Part shown: one piece after another, positions 1 through 7,299 of the stretch
How positions within the stretch are numbered: position 1 is the stretch's first letter
Layout: every line of letters starts with the position of its first letter
Source: Roseovarius sp.
Lineage (GTDB): Bacteria > Pseudomonadota > Alphaproteobacteria > Rhodobacterales > Rhodobacteraceae
Reading direction: 5' to 3'
DNA length: 11,167 nt
Assembly (NCBI GenBank): GCA_021767845.1
Contig: JAASSQ010000090.1
Location: forward strand, 1-11,167
The notes under the pieces: model-generated
The model's input: the letters and a program-made list of their open reading frames with translations, nothing else
Database searches by the model: none
What the model was told of the DNA's origin: nothing
Made by a program: the position numbers and the translations under genes

Positions 1-1355
1 ACCCCGCCGAACGGCACCTCGACCGGGGCATCGTTGTAAGAGTTGAGAAAGCAACTGCCGGCCTGCAATTGCCCGATCACCCGGTGCCCGCGTTGCAGAT
101 CGCGGGTATAAACCCCGGCGGACAGCCCGTATTCGGTGGCATTGGCGCGCCGGATCGCCTCGTCCTCGTCATTGAAGTCAAGGACGCTCATGACCGGGCC
201 GAAGATTTCTTCGCGGGCGATGGCCATCTCGTCGGTGACATCGGCAAAGACCGTGGGCTCGATCCATGCGCCGGGGCGGTCGATGCGGTGGCCGCCATGC
301 ACCAGCCGCGCCCCTTCGGCCTTGCCCTGCTCGATATAGCCCATCACGATCTGCAATTGCGCCTCGCTGACCATCGGGCCGAAATTGGTGGCCTCGTCCA
401 GTGGATCGCCGATCACCGCCTTGGCAAGACGGGTGGTGAGACGATCAAGGAAGCCCTCTTTCACGGCGCGCTGCACGAAAACCCGCGTTCCGTTGGAGCA
501 GACCTGCCCGGTGGAGTAGAAATTGCCCAGGATCGCGCCGCTGACCGCATCCTCGATGGAGGCGTCATCGAAGACCAGTATCGGGGACTTGCCGCCCAGT
601 TCCATCGTCACATGCTTCATGTCTTGCGCCGCCGCGGCATAGACCTTGCGGCCGGTCGGCACCGACCCGGTCAAGGACACCTTGGCAACGCGCGGGTCGC
701 CAACCAGGGGGCCGCCGACCGCCCCGGCGCCCTGCACCACGTTGAAGAGCCCCGCCGGCGCGCCCGCCTCGATCAGGATCTCGGCCACCTTGAGCGCGCT
801 CAGGGGCGTGGTCTCGGACGGCTTGAACACCATCGCGTTTCCGCAGGCCAGGGCCGGCGCCGCCTTCCAGCAGGCGATCTGGGTGGGATAGTTCCACGCC
901 CCAAGCCCCACGCACACGCCCAACGGCTCGCGCACCGTATAGGCCCAATCGCCGCCCGGCAGCGGAATATGCTCGCCCGTCAGGCCGGCCGCGACACTTC
1001 CGAAATATTCAAGCGCATCGGCGCCGCTTGTGGCGTCGGCCACCAGCGTTTCCTGCAACGGCTTGCCCGTATCGTAGGTTTCCAGCACGGACAGGTCACG
1101 GTTGCGGTCGCGCATGATGTCGGCCGCGCGACGCAGCACGCGGCCCCGCTCCATCCCCGACAGGCGCGCCCATTCGACTTGCGCGGCCTGCGCGCCGGTG
1201 ATCGCCTGGTCGATCACGTCCGGGGTGGCCTCGTGCAGGGTCGCGATCGTCTCGCCGGTGGCGGGATAGATCACCTGCATCGGGGCGCCTGCGGTATCTT
1301 CCAAGTAGGCGCCATTCACGAAATGGCTGGCCTTTGGCTGTGTTTCCAACGTCAT
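1..1355 (-). CDS. betB: Betaine aldehyde dehydrogenase, partial (C-terminus beyond left edge)
   Basis: This NAD(P)-dependent aldehyde dehydrogenase oxidises betaine aldehyde to glycine betaine in the cytoplasm, the last step of choline oxidation. Reading the minus strand from the ATG at 1355 gives 451 open codons; the family is usually about 485-490 residues, so only the last 35 or so are missing. Visible landmarks are the oxyanion-hole stretch GAWNYP, the MELGGK motif with general base E252, the GQVCSNGTR motif with catalytic cysteine C286 (the same number as in E. coli BetB), and EEIFGPV further on. A Shine-Dalgarno GGAGAGG at 1362-1368 lies 6 bases before the start. Only 34 bases separate it from the betC stop, so it is the third gene of the betI-betC-betB operon. 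Family assignment is firm; the choice of betaine aldehyde as substrate rests mainly on the operon. Confidence 0.96.
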   Translation of the reverse strand, partial: MTLETQPKASHFVNGAYLEDTAGAPMQVIYPATGETIATLHEATPDVIDQAITGAQAAQVEWARLSGMERGRVLRRAADIMRDRNRDLSVLETYDTGKPLQETLVADATSGADALEYFGSVAAGLTGEHIPLPGGDWAYTVREPLGVCVGLGAWNYPTQIACWKAAPALACGNAMVFKPSETTPLSALKVAEILIEAGAPAGLFNVVQGAGAVGGPLVGDPRVAKVSLTGSVPTGRKVYAAAAQDMKHVTMELGGKSPILVFDDASIEDAVSGAILGNFYSTGQVCSNGTRVFVQRAVKEGFLDRLTTRLAKAVIGDPLDEATNFGPMVSEAQLQIVMGYIEQGKAEGARLVHGGHRIDRPGAWIEPTVFADVTDEMAIAREEIFGPVMSVLDFNDEDEAIRRANATEYGLSAGVYTRDLQRGHRVIGQLQAGSCFLNSYNDAPVEVPFGG

Positions 1356-1389
1356 TGCTCGCCTCTCCAGGCAAAAATTTGCATCTAGG

Positions 1390-2904
1390 TCATTCGCCGC
1401 GAGGGAACCGCTGGTTCTCCTCGACCACGTTCAGGTCCATGTGATTGCGCATGTAGCGTTCGCTGGCCTTTTGCAGCGGCTGGTAATCCCACGGGTAATA
1501 ACCGCCTTTCCGCAGCGCCTCGTAGACCACCCACCGTCGCGCCTGGCTTTCGCGGACCTGCGCGTCGAAAGCATCGAGGTTCCAACGCGCATCGGCCATA
1601 TCGCTGAAATGCTGCAGCGTTTCGGCATGGGCCGGATCATCGGCCAGATTTGTCAACTCATGCGGGTCGGCCTGAAGATCGAAAAGCTGATCGGGGTCGA
1701 GCGCGCAGCGGGTGAATTTCCACCGCCCCTCGCGCAGGCAGACAAGCGGCGCATAGGAGGCCTCGGCGGCGTATTCCATGGCGACCGGTGCCTGGCGCGG
1801 CTGTCCCTGCCCAAGGGGCACAAGCGTCTGCCCTTCGGTCCAGGGCGCGACCTCGTCCATCGACACGCCGGCCAGGTCACACAGGGTCGGGCAGACATCA
1901 ATCGTGCTCACCGGGTCGGTGATCCGGCCCGCCTCCATCCCCGGCGCGGCGATCATCAGCGGCACGCGGGCCGAGCCCTCGTAGAAGGACATCTTGAACC
2001 ACAACCCCCGCTCGCCCAGCATGTCGCCGTGGTCGGACACGAACAGGATGATCGTGTTGTCGGTCTGCCACGTTCCGTCCAACGCCGTCAGGATCTCGCC
2101 GATCTTGTCGTCGAGATAGGATATGTTGGCGAAATAGGCCTGACGCGAGCGGCGGATGTCCCGGTCGGTGATGTCGAACGACCGCCAATCGTTCGCATCG
2201 AAAATCCGCTTGGAATGCGGGTCGTGATCCTCGTAGGCCATGGCCGGCACCTCGGGTTCGAGATGCGCGCAATCCTCGTAGAGATCCCAGTATTTCCGGC
2301 GGGCCACGTATGGATCGTGCGGATGCGTGAAGCTGACGGTCAGGCACCACGGCCGGTCATCATGACCGCGCCCGAGGTCATAGACCTTGCGGGTGGCGTG
2401 ATAGGCGACCTCGTCATCATATTCCATCTGGTTGGAAATCTCGGCCACCCCCGCCCCGGTGACCGAACCGAGGTTGTGATACCACCAGTCGATCCGTTCG
2501 CCGGGTTTGCGGTAATCGGGGGTCCACCCGAAATCGGCCGGATAGATATCGGTGGTCAGCCGCTCTTCGAACCCGTGCAGTTGATCGGGGCCGACGAAAT
2601 GCATCTTGCCGGACAGGCAGGTCTGGTACCCCGCACGGCGCAGGTGGTGCGCATAAGTTGGAATATCCGCCGAAAACTCGGCGGCATTGTCGTAGACCCG
2701 GCTGCGCGAAGGCAACAGCCCCGACATGAAACTGGCCCGCCCCGGCGCGCACAGGGGGCTGGCCGTATAGGCGTTCGCAAACCGTGTCGATCGTTCGGCG
2801 AGTTTGCGCAGGTTGGGCGCATGCAGCCAATCGGCCGGACCGTCGGGAAACAGCGTTCCGTTCAACTGGTCAACCATCAGGATCAGGATATTCGGGCGGT
2901 TCAT
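1390..2904 (-). CDS. betC: Choline sulfatase (choline-O-sulfate hydrolase)
   Basis: This cytoplasmic sulfatase hydrolyses choline-O-sulfate to choline and sulfate, feeding the betaine pathway and also releasing sulfate. The 504-residue protein is about the usual length (Sinorhizobium BetC is near 510). The sulfatase signature CAPGR puts the formylglycine-forming cysteine at C52. Likely metal and sulfate ligands are D12, K100/H102, H194, D291-H292 in SDHGDMLGE, and K304. The C-terminal tail with GGYYPWDYQP and MDLNVVEENQRFPRGE matches the extension typical of choline sulfatases, which sets it apart from generic arylsulfatases. No signal peptide is visible. Its ATG overlaps the betI stop by 4 bases (ATGA), with GGAG 7 bases upstream inside betI, indicating translational coupling. 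Activity would need a formylglycine-generating enzyme encoded elsewhere. Confidence 0.97.
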   Translation of the reverse strand: MNRPNILILMVDQLNGTLFPDGPADWLHAPNLRKLAERSTRFANAYTASPLCAPGRASFMSGLLPSRSRVYDNAAEFSADIPTYAHHLRRAGYQTCLSGKMHFVGPDQLHGFEERLTTDIYPADFGWTPDYRKPGERIDWWYHNLGSVTGAGVAEISNQMEYDDEVAYHATRKVYDLGRGHDDRPWCLTVSFTHPHDPYVARRKYWDLYEDCAHLEPEVPAMAYEDHDPHSKRIFDANDWRSFDITDRDIRRSRQAYFANISYLDDKIGEILTALDGTWQTDNTIILFVSDHGDMLGERGLWFKMSFYEGSARVPLMIAAPGMEAGRITDPVSTIDVCPTLCDLAGVSMDEVAPWTEGQTLVPLGQGQPRQAPVAMEYAAEASYAPLVCLREGRWKFTRCALDPDQLFDLQADPHELTNLADDPAHAETLQHFSDMADARWNLDAFDAQVRESQARRWVVYEALRKGGYYPWDYQPLQKASERYMRNHMDLNVVEENQRFPRGE

Positions 2905-3491
2905 TCGGCGTCTCCGGTTCGCAGGGATGTTTCGACGTAGTGCAACAGCACCTGGATCGCGGTGCCGGGCGCGATCCCGCCCTCGCCCAGGGCCTGCCGG
3001 ATATAAAGCCCGTCAATCATCGCCGCGACGCCGCGCGTCAGGGTCACGGCCTCGTCCTCGGGCGCGATCTGGCGGAAGGCGTGGTGCAGGTTCGATCGCA
3101 ACCGCCGCTGATAGAGGTGCAGCAGGCGGCGCGCACCGAGCGACTTTTGGGCCTGAACGTAGAAGTTCAGCCAGGCCGAGACCATTTCGGGCCGGAACTG
3201 CACCGGCGTGAAGCTGGCGCGGATGATCGCTTCTATCCGGTCCCGCGGCGTCCTGGCCATGACCAGGGCGCCCCTCACCTCGGCCCCGTAAAGCGTCAGG
3301 ATGTGGCGCATCGCGGCCACGAATATCTGCTCCTTGGAGCCGAAATAGTGATGCGCCAGGGCACTCGACATGCCCGCACGGCGCGCGATCTGGCTGACGG
3401 TGACATCCAACGTGCCACGCTCGCCGATTTCATGGATCGTCGCCTCCACGAGGGCAGACCGGCGTATGGGTTCCATTCCGACCTTGGGCAC
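2901..3491 (-). CDS. betI: TetR-family transcriptional repressor of choline-betaine genes
   Basis: BetI represses bet genes and is relieved by choline. I place the start at the GTG at 3491, giving 196 residues that begin VPKVGMEPIRR, matching the N-terminus (MPKLGMQSIRR) and the 195-residue length of E. coli BetI. GGAGG at 3497-3501 sits 5 bases before it. The frame stays open upstream to an ATG at 3503 and a TTG at 3548, but both lack a good ribosome site and the TTG lies inside the proposed operator. The TetR helix-turn-helix is at about residues 30-50 (VSQIARRAGMSSALAHHYF). The C-terminal ligand domain keeps the family features MVSAWLNFY and AAMIDGLYIRQAL. It is the first gene of the betI-betC-betB operon and overlaps betC by 4 bases. 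Confidence 0.95.
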   Translation of the reverse strand: MPKVGMEPIRRSALVEATIHEIGERGTLDVTVSQIARRAGMSSALAHHYFGSKEQIFVAAMRHILTLYGAEVRGALVMARTPRDRIEAIIRASFTPVQFRPEMVSAWLNFYVQAQKSLGARRLLHLYQRRLRSNLHHAFRQIAPEDEAVTLTRGVAAMIDGLYIRQALGEGGIAPGTAIQVLLHYVETSLRTGDAE

Positions 3492-3496
3492 AAGCG

Positions 3497-3501
3497 CCTC
3501 C
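3497..3501 (-). promoter_or_regulatory. Ribosome binding site that decides the betI GTG start
   Basis: GGAGG on the minus strand, 5 bases upstream of the GTG at 3491. It overlaps the alternative in-frame ATG at 3503, which has no clear Shine-Dalgarno sequence of its own. Together with the protein alignment to E. coli BetI this favours the GTG start. Confidence 0.65.
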
Positions 3502-3532
3502 ATGCGATGTTGCAAGACTGGCCTATTCGTGT

Positions 3533-3552
3533 TTAATTGACTCGTCAATCAA
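3533..3552. promoter_or_regulatory. Candidate BetI operator (20-bp palindrome)
   Basis: TTAATTGACTCGTCAATCAA is an inverted repeat with 9-base arms around a 2-base centre, and 8 of 9 pairs match; the inner ATTGAC/GTCAAT arms are perfect. On the minus strand it reads TTGATTGAC-GA-GTCAATTAA, which from memory closely resembles the E. coli BetI operator core (TTGATTGGACGTTCAATA). It lies 41 bases upstream of the betI GTG, in the divergent control region. A TTGACG inside it could act as a -35 element for betI, with no convincing -10, so the promoter itself is uncertain. Binding by BetI is inferred from position and similarity. Confidence 0.75.
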
Positions 3553-3640
3553 TAATCAAGGATGCCAGAGACTTCACGAACTCGCAAAATCCCAACAATC
3601 GCGTTGCGCTACATCGTGGCGTCATACTAACGTCGGAAAC

Positions 3641-3660
3641 GTGATTGAAATGTCGTTTCG
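3641..3660. promoter_or_regulatory. Weak second BetI-like site upstream of the binding-protein gene
   Basis: GTGATTGAAATGTCGTTTCG matches the minus-strand reading of the operator at 3533-3552 at 12 of 20 positions. These include an unbroken TGATTGA half-site and a GTC at the expected place in the other half. It lies 110 bases before the ATG at 3771. The second half is degraded, so this may be a weak site or chance similarity. Confidence 0.3.
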
Positions 3661-3770
3661 AGGCCACGGCTTACATGGCCCGAGAAAGACATTTCACTGT
3701 CGGACCGGTGCCCACCGAAGGCGCGCCGCCCCGGCACACCAAACTGAAGCAACTCAGGGAGAACATTACG

Positions 3771-5327
3771 ATGTCACTCATTAAAGGCGGGATGCTGGAT
3801 CGCCGCGGACTTCTGAAGACGGCAGCGGCCGGCGCGATCGCGGCGGCGATGCCGATGGGCGGTGCGATGGCCGCACCGCAGCGCGGCGGACATCTGCGCG
3901 TTGCCAAGGGCCACGGTCAAACCACCGACACGCTGGACCCCGGCCAATGGGAAAACGGCTATATGCTGGCCCTCGGGTTCGCCGTCCACGGCCGTTTGAC
4001 CGAGGTGGCAACCGACGGCTCGCTGGTTCCCGAACTGGCCGAAAGCTGGGAAGCGTCGGACGACGCAACCGAATGGCGCTTCAAGATCCGCCAGGGCGTA
4101 ACCTTCCATGATGGAAAGCCGCTGACGGTCGAGGACGTGGTCGCCTCGATCAATCACCACCGCGGGGAGGACTCGACCTCGGCGGCCGGCCCCATCGTCG
4201 AGCCGATTTCCGAGATCATGACCGAAGGCAAGGACACGGTCATCTTCAAGCTGTCGGGCGGCAATGCCGACTTCCCGTTCATCCTGTCGGACTATCATCT
4301 GACCATTCACCCGGCGACCGATGACGGGATCGACTGGCGCTCGGGCAACGGCTGCGGCAGCTATGTTTTGAAGAACTTCCAGCCAGGCGTGATCTCGGAA
4401 TTCGAGCGCAACCCGAACCACTGGCGCGACGATGTCGCCTGGGTGGACAGCTGCGAAATGCTGGCGATCGTGGACCAGAACGCGCGCACCACGGCGCTTG
4501 TGTCGGGCGACGTGCACGCCATCGACCGGGTGGACCTAAAAGCCGCCAGCCTTCTGGGCCGCAAGCCGGGCGTGACCGTCGAATCCATCGCCGGCACCCA
4601 GCACTACACCTTCGCCATGTCGACCAACCAGGACCCCTACACGGACAACAACATCCGCCAAGCCCTGAAATACGCGATCAACCGCGAGGAACTGGTCGAG
4701 AAGATCCTGTTCGGCTACGGCTCGGTCGGCAACGACCACCCGATCGGGGAAGGCCAGCGGTATTACAACTCCGAACTAGAGCAAAAGACCTATGACCCGG
4801 ACAAGGCCAAGTATTTCCTGAAACAGGCCGGTCTGGACAGCCTTGAAGTGGCGCTGCACACCTCCGAGGCGGCGTTCTCGGGCGCGGTGGATGCCGGCGT
4901 GCTCTACCAGAACTCGGCCAAGGAAGCGGGCATCGACATCAAGGTCGTGCGCGAACCCAAGGATGGCTACTGGTCGGACGTCTGGATGAAGGAACCCTTC
5001 AGCGCCGTTTACTGGGGCGGCCGCCCGGTGGAAGACCAGATGTTCTCGACCGCATACAAGTGCGGCGCGGCCTGGAACGACAGCTTCTGGTGCAACGATC
5101 GCTTCGAGGAACTTCTGGTCAAGGCCCGCGCCGAGTTGGACGACGACAAGCGCCGCCAGATGTACTGGGAGATGCAGGACCTCGTTGCCAATGATGGCGG
5201 CGTCGTCATCCCGATGTTCGCCAACTACGTGCAGGCGATCGGCGACAAGGTCGCGCATGGCGAGATGGCATCGAACTGGGAGATGGACGGCGAACGCTGG
5301 ATGGAGCGGTGGTGGATGACCTCCTGA
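3771..5327 (+). CDS. Tat-exported ABC transporter substrate-binding protein, family 5 (peptide/oligopeptide type), ligand unknown
   Basis: A periplasmic binding protein of the DppA/OppA class (SBP_bac_5), 518 residues, typical length. I chose the ATG at 3771 because AGGGAG at 3756-3761 precedes it and a twin-arginine signal follows: DRRGLLK (R11-R12), an alanine-rich hydrophobic stretch, and AMA-AP as probable cleavage near residue 34. The frame is open back to 3645 but that extension has no signal character. The family signature VPELAESWEASDD...WRFKIRQGVTFHDGKPLTVEDVV follows at about residues 80-120, and NIRQALKYAINREEL in the second lobe is also typical. No permease or ATPase gene of the matching Dpp/Opp type is next to it. 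It faces away from betI and is followed by choX. The family also binds non-peptides (nickel, haem, sugars), so a choline ester or other quaternary amine is possible; this is inference from context. Confidence 0.9.
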   Translation: MSLIKGGMLDRRGLLKTAAAGAIAAAMPMGGAMAAPQRGGHLRVAKGHGQTTDTLDPGQWENGYMLALGFAVHGRLTEVATDGSLVPELAESWEASDDATEWRFKIRQGVTFHDGKPLTVEDVVASINHHRGEDSTSAAGPIVEPISEIMTEGKDTVIFKLSGGNADFPFILSDYHLTIHPATDDGIDWRSGNGCGSYVLKNFQPGVISEFERNPNHWRDDVAWVDSCEMLAIVDQNARTTALVSGDVHAIDRVDLKAASLLGRKPGVTVESIAGTQHYTFAMSTNQDPYTDNNIRQALKYAINREELVEKILFGYGSVGNDHPIGEGQRYYNSELEQKTYDPDKAKYFLKQAGLDSLEVALHTSEAAFSGAVDAGVLYQNSAKEAGIDIKVVREPKDGYWSDVWMKEPFSAVYWGGRPVEDQMFSTAYKCGAAWNDSFWCNDRFEELLVKARAELDDDKRRQMYWEMQDLVANDGGVVIPMFANYVQAIGDKVAHGEMASNWEMDGERWMERWWMTS

Positions 5328-5362
5328 CGGGGCGCCGCCGCCCGATGACCACCTGATCCAAG

Positions 5363-5392
5363 GGCGCCGGCGCAGACCATTGCGCCGGCGTC
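5363..5392 (+). terminator. GC-rich hairpin between the family 5 binding protein and choX
   Basis: CGCCGGCGCA (5365-5374), a 6-base loop, and TGCGCCGGCG (5381-5390) form a perfect 10-bp stem, extendable by a G-U and a G-C pair. CGCCTTT follows, giving only a short T run. It begins 35 bases after the stop codon. It may be an intrinsic terminator with partial read-through, or a 3'-end stabilising hairpin that raises binding-protein mRNA relative to downstream genes. Confidence 0.6.
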
Positions 5393-5431
5393 GCCTTTCC
5401 GAAGACTGAATTCGACCAAGGGGAGATTCCG

Positions 5432-6355
5432 ATGAAACTCAAGACAACACTGACGGCAGCGACGCTGGCCCTGGCCTCGCCCGCTTTCGCCGATTGCGAC
5501 ACCGTTACCTTCTCGGACGTGGGCTGGACCGACATCACCGCCACGACCGCCGCCACCACCACGGTTCTCGAAGCGCTCGGCTATGACACCGAGACCAAGG
5601 TGTTGTCCGTGCCGGTCACCTACACGTCGCTGGCCGAAGGCGATATCGACGTCTTCCTGGGCAACTGGATGCCCACGATGGAGGGCGACATCGCCCCCTA
5701 CCGCGAGGCCGGCACCGTGAACACCGTGCGCGCCAACCTCGAAGGGGCGAAATACACGCTAGCCACCAACTCGGTTGGCGCCGAGCTGGGGATCAAGGAC
5801 TTCTCGGACATCGCGGACCATGCCGACGCGCTTGACGCCACGATCTACGGGATCGAGCCGGGCAATGACGGCAACCGCCTGATCATGGACATGATCGCGG
5901 CCAACGCGTTTGACCTCGAAGGGTTCGAGGTCAAGGAAAGCTCGGAACAAGGCATGCTGGCACAGGTCGCCCGCGCCACCCGCCGCGACGAGCCGATCAT
6001 CTTCCTCGGTTGGGAACCCCACCCGATGAACGCCAATTTCGACATGACCTACCTGACGGGTGGCGATGACTGGTTCGGGCCCAACCTGGGCGGCGCGACC
6101 GTTTACACCAACACCACCGCCGGTTTCGCGGCGCAATGCCCGAATGTCGGCACGTTCCTGAACAACCTGGAATTCACGCTGGCCATGGAAAACGAGATCA
6201 TGGGCGCGATCCTGAATGACGGGACCGACCCGGCCGAGGCCGCCCGCGCGTGGCTGAAGGCCAATCCCGGCATCCTCGAAGGCTGGCTCGACGGTGTCAC
6301 CACCAAGGACGGCGGCGATGCGATGGAAGCGGTCAAGGCCGAGCTCGGCCTCTGA
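5432..6355 (+). CDS. choX: Choline-binding periplasmic protein of the ChoXWV ABC importer
   Basis: ChoX captures choline in the periplasm and delivers it to ChoWV. The 307-residue precursor has a Sec signal peptide ending AFA-DC (cleavage after A20), then an OpuAC-type binding fold. The known ligand residues of Sinorhizobium ChoX, four aromatic cage residues plus D45 and N156, all appear here shifted by a constant 11 positions: W32, D34, W79 (GNWMP), Y108, N145 (GIEPGND) and W194 (LGWEPH). This strongly supports choline as ligand over glycine betaine or proline betaine. The only two cysteines, C22 and C236, could form a disulfide. GGGGAG precedes the ATG by 7-8 bases. A hairpin separates it from the upstream binding-protein gene and another from choW. 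Confidence 0.96.
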   Translation: MKLKTTLTAATLALASPAFADCDTVTFSDVGWTDITATTAATTTVLEALGYDTETKVLSVPVTYTSLAEGDIDVFLGNWMPTMEGDIAPYREAGTVNTVRANLEGAKYTLATNSVGAELGIKDFSDIADHADALDATIYGIEPGNDGNRLIMDMIAANAFDLEGFEVKESSEQGMLAQVARATRRDEPIIFLGWEPHPMNANFDMTYLTGGDDWFGPNLGGATVYTNTTAGFAAQCPNVGTFLNNLEFTLAMENEIMGAILNDGTDPAEAARAWLKANPGILEGWLDGVTTKDGGDAMEAVKAELGL

Positions 6356-6376
6356 TCCGGCGCGATGATCCCCGGC

Positions 6377-6398
6377 CCTCCCCCGCCTGAGGGGGAGG
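6377..6398 (+). repeat. GC-rich hairpin between choX and choW
   Basis: CCTCCCCC (6377-6384), loop GCCTGA, and GGGGGAGG (6391-6398) form a perfect 8-bp stem, 21 bases after the choX stop. No T run follows directly, so an intrinsic terminator is unlikely. Its position between a binding-protein gene and its permease gene suggests an mRNA-stabilising or processing element that keeps ChoX more abundant than ChoWV. Confidence 0.55.
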
Positions 6399-6462
6399 CG
6401 CCCCGGGACGTCGTTCCCTTCCCCACCCTCCCGACCAATAAAACAAACGAACGAGGGCCCCT

Positions 6463-7299
6463 GTGAACTGGCTGACAGACAACAAGATCCCCGTGGGCGA
6501 CGCGGCCGAGACGTTCTTTTTGTGGCTGCAGGACAACGCCGCACTGTTCTTCGATGCACTGGCCGCCGCAATGGACGGCCTGATCGAGGCGTTCCTGTGG
6601 GTGCTGCAAACCCCGCACCCCCTGATCCTGATCGCGGTTTTCGTGGGCCTCACCTGGGCCTTCCAGCGCAGCTGGAAGACCTGCCTTTTCGTCGCGCTCG
6701 GCTTCCTGTTCATCCTGAACCAGGACTATTGGGAGGAAATGACCGAAAGCCTGACCCTGGTGCTGTCGGCCTGCGTCTTCTGCATGGCGATCGGCGTGCC
6801 GATCGGGATCGCCGCCGCCCACCGGCCGGCGCTTTACAGCGGGCTGCGCCCGGTGCTGGACCTGATGCAGACGCTGCCGCCCTTCGTCTATCTGATCCCG
6901 GCGATCGTGTTCTTCGGCATCGGCATGGTGCCCGGCCTGATCGCCACGGTGATCTTCGTGGTGCCCGCGCCGATCCGGCTGACACATCTGGGCATTTCCT
7001 CGACCCCGAAACCCCTGCTGGAGGCCGCGCAGGCCTTTGGCGCGACGCCGCGCCAGACCCTGTGGAAGGTCGAGCTGCCCTACGCCCTGCCGCAGATCAT
7101 GGCGGGGCTGAACCAGACGATCATGCTGTCGCTGTCGATGGTGGTGATCGCAGCCCTTGTCGGCGCCGACGGGCTTGGCGTGCCGGTGCTGCGCGCGATC
7201 AACACGGTGAACATCGCGCTCGGCTTCGAATCCGGGCTGATGATCGTGGTCGTCGCCATCATTCTCGACCGGATGCTGCGGCTGGAGCGTGACCAATGA
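6463..7299 (+). CDS. choW: Choline ABC transporter, permease subunit
   Basis: Inner-membrane subunit of the choline importer, BPD_transp_1 fold of the ProW/OpuAB class. Translation starts at a GTG (6463), with GAGGG 5 bases upstream, and gives 278 residues, close to Sinorhizobium ChoW. Hydrophobic spans are visible near residues 54-68, 73-87, 97-119, 139-169 (probably two), 218-236 and 254-268. The ATPase-coupling EAA loop lies at about 186-207 (LLEAAQAFGATPRQTLWKVELP). The stop codon overlaps the choV start by 4 bases, so the two are translationally coupled. It lacks a fused binding domain, consistent with use of separate ChoX. Confidence 0.95.
   Translation: MNWLTDNKIPVGDAAETFFLWLQDNAALFFDALAAAMDGLIEAFLWVLQTPHPLILIAVFVGLTWAFQRSWKTCLFVALGFLFILNQDYWEEMTESLTLVLSACVFCMAIGVPIGIAAAHRPALYSGLRPVLDLMQTLPPFVYLIPAIVFFGIGMVPGLIATVIFVVPAPIRLTHLGISSTPKPLLEAAQAFGATPRQTLWKVELPYALPQIMAGLNQTIMLSLSMVVIAALVGADGLGVPVLRAINTVNIALGFESGLMIVVVAIILDRMLRLERDQ

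Noticed and set aside
69..1388. 439-codon open frame on the plus strand
   Set aside because: It is antisense to betB, has no recognisable domain, and has the H/R/G-rich composition of a high-GC shadow frame.
1441..2940. 499-codon open frame on the plus strand
   Set aside because: It is antisense to betC, whose catalytic motifs and C-terminal tail are intact; the plus-strand translation shows no family features.
3604..3630. Possible plus-strand promoter (TTGCGC ... TACTAA)
   Set aside because: The spacing is only 15 bases and the -10 matches poorly; not distinguishable from chance by eye.
3645..3770. 42-codon N-terminal extension of the family 5 binding protein from a TTG
   Set aside because: There is no Shine-Dalgarno site for it, and the twin-arginine signal and a good ribosome site support the ATG at 3771.
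6103..7296. 397-codon open frame on the minus strand, and a similar one at 7080-8228
   Set aside because: Both are antisense to choX/choW/choV, rich in H, Q, D and R, and without domains; they are high-GC shadows.
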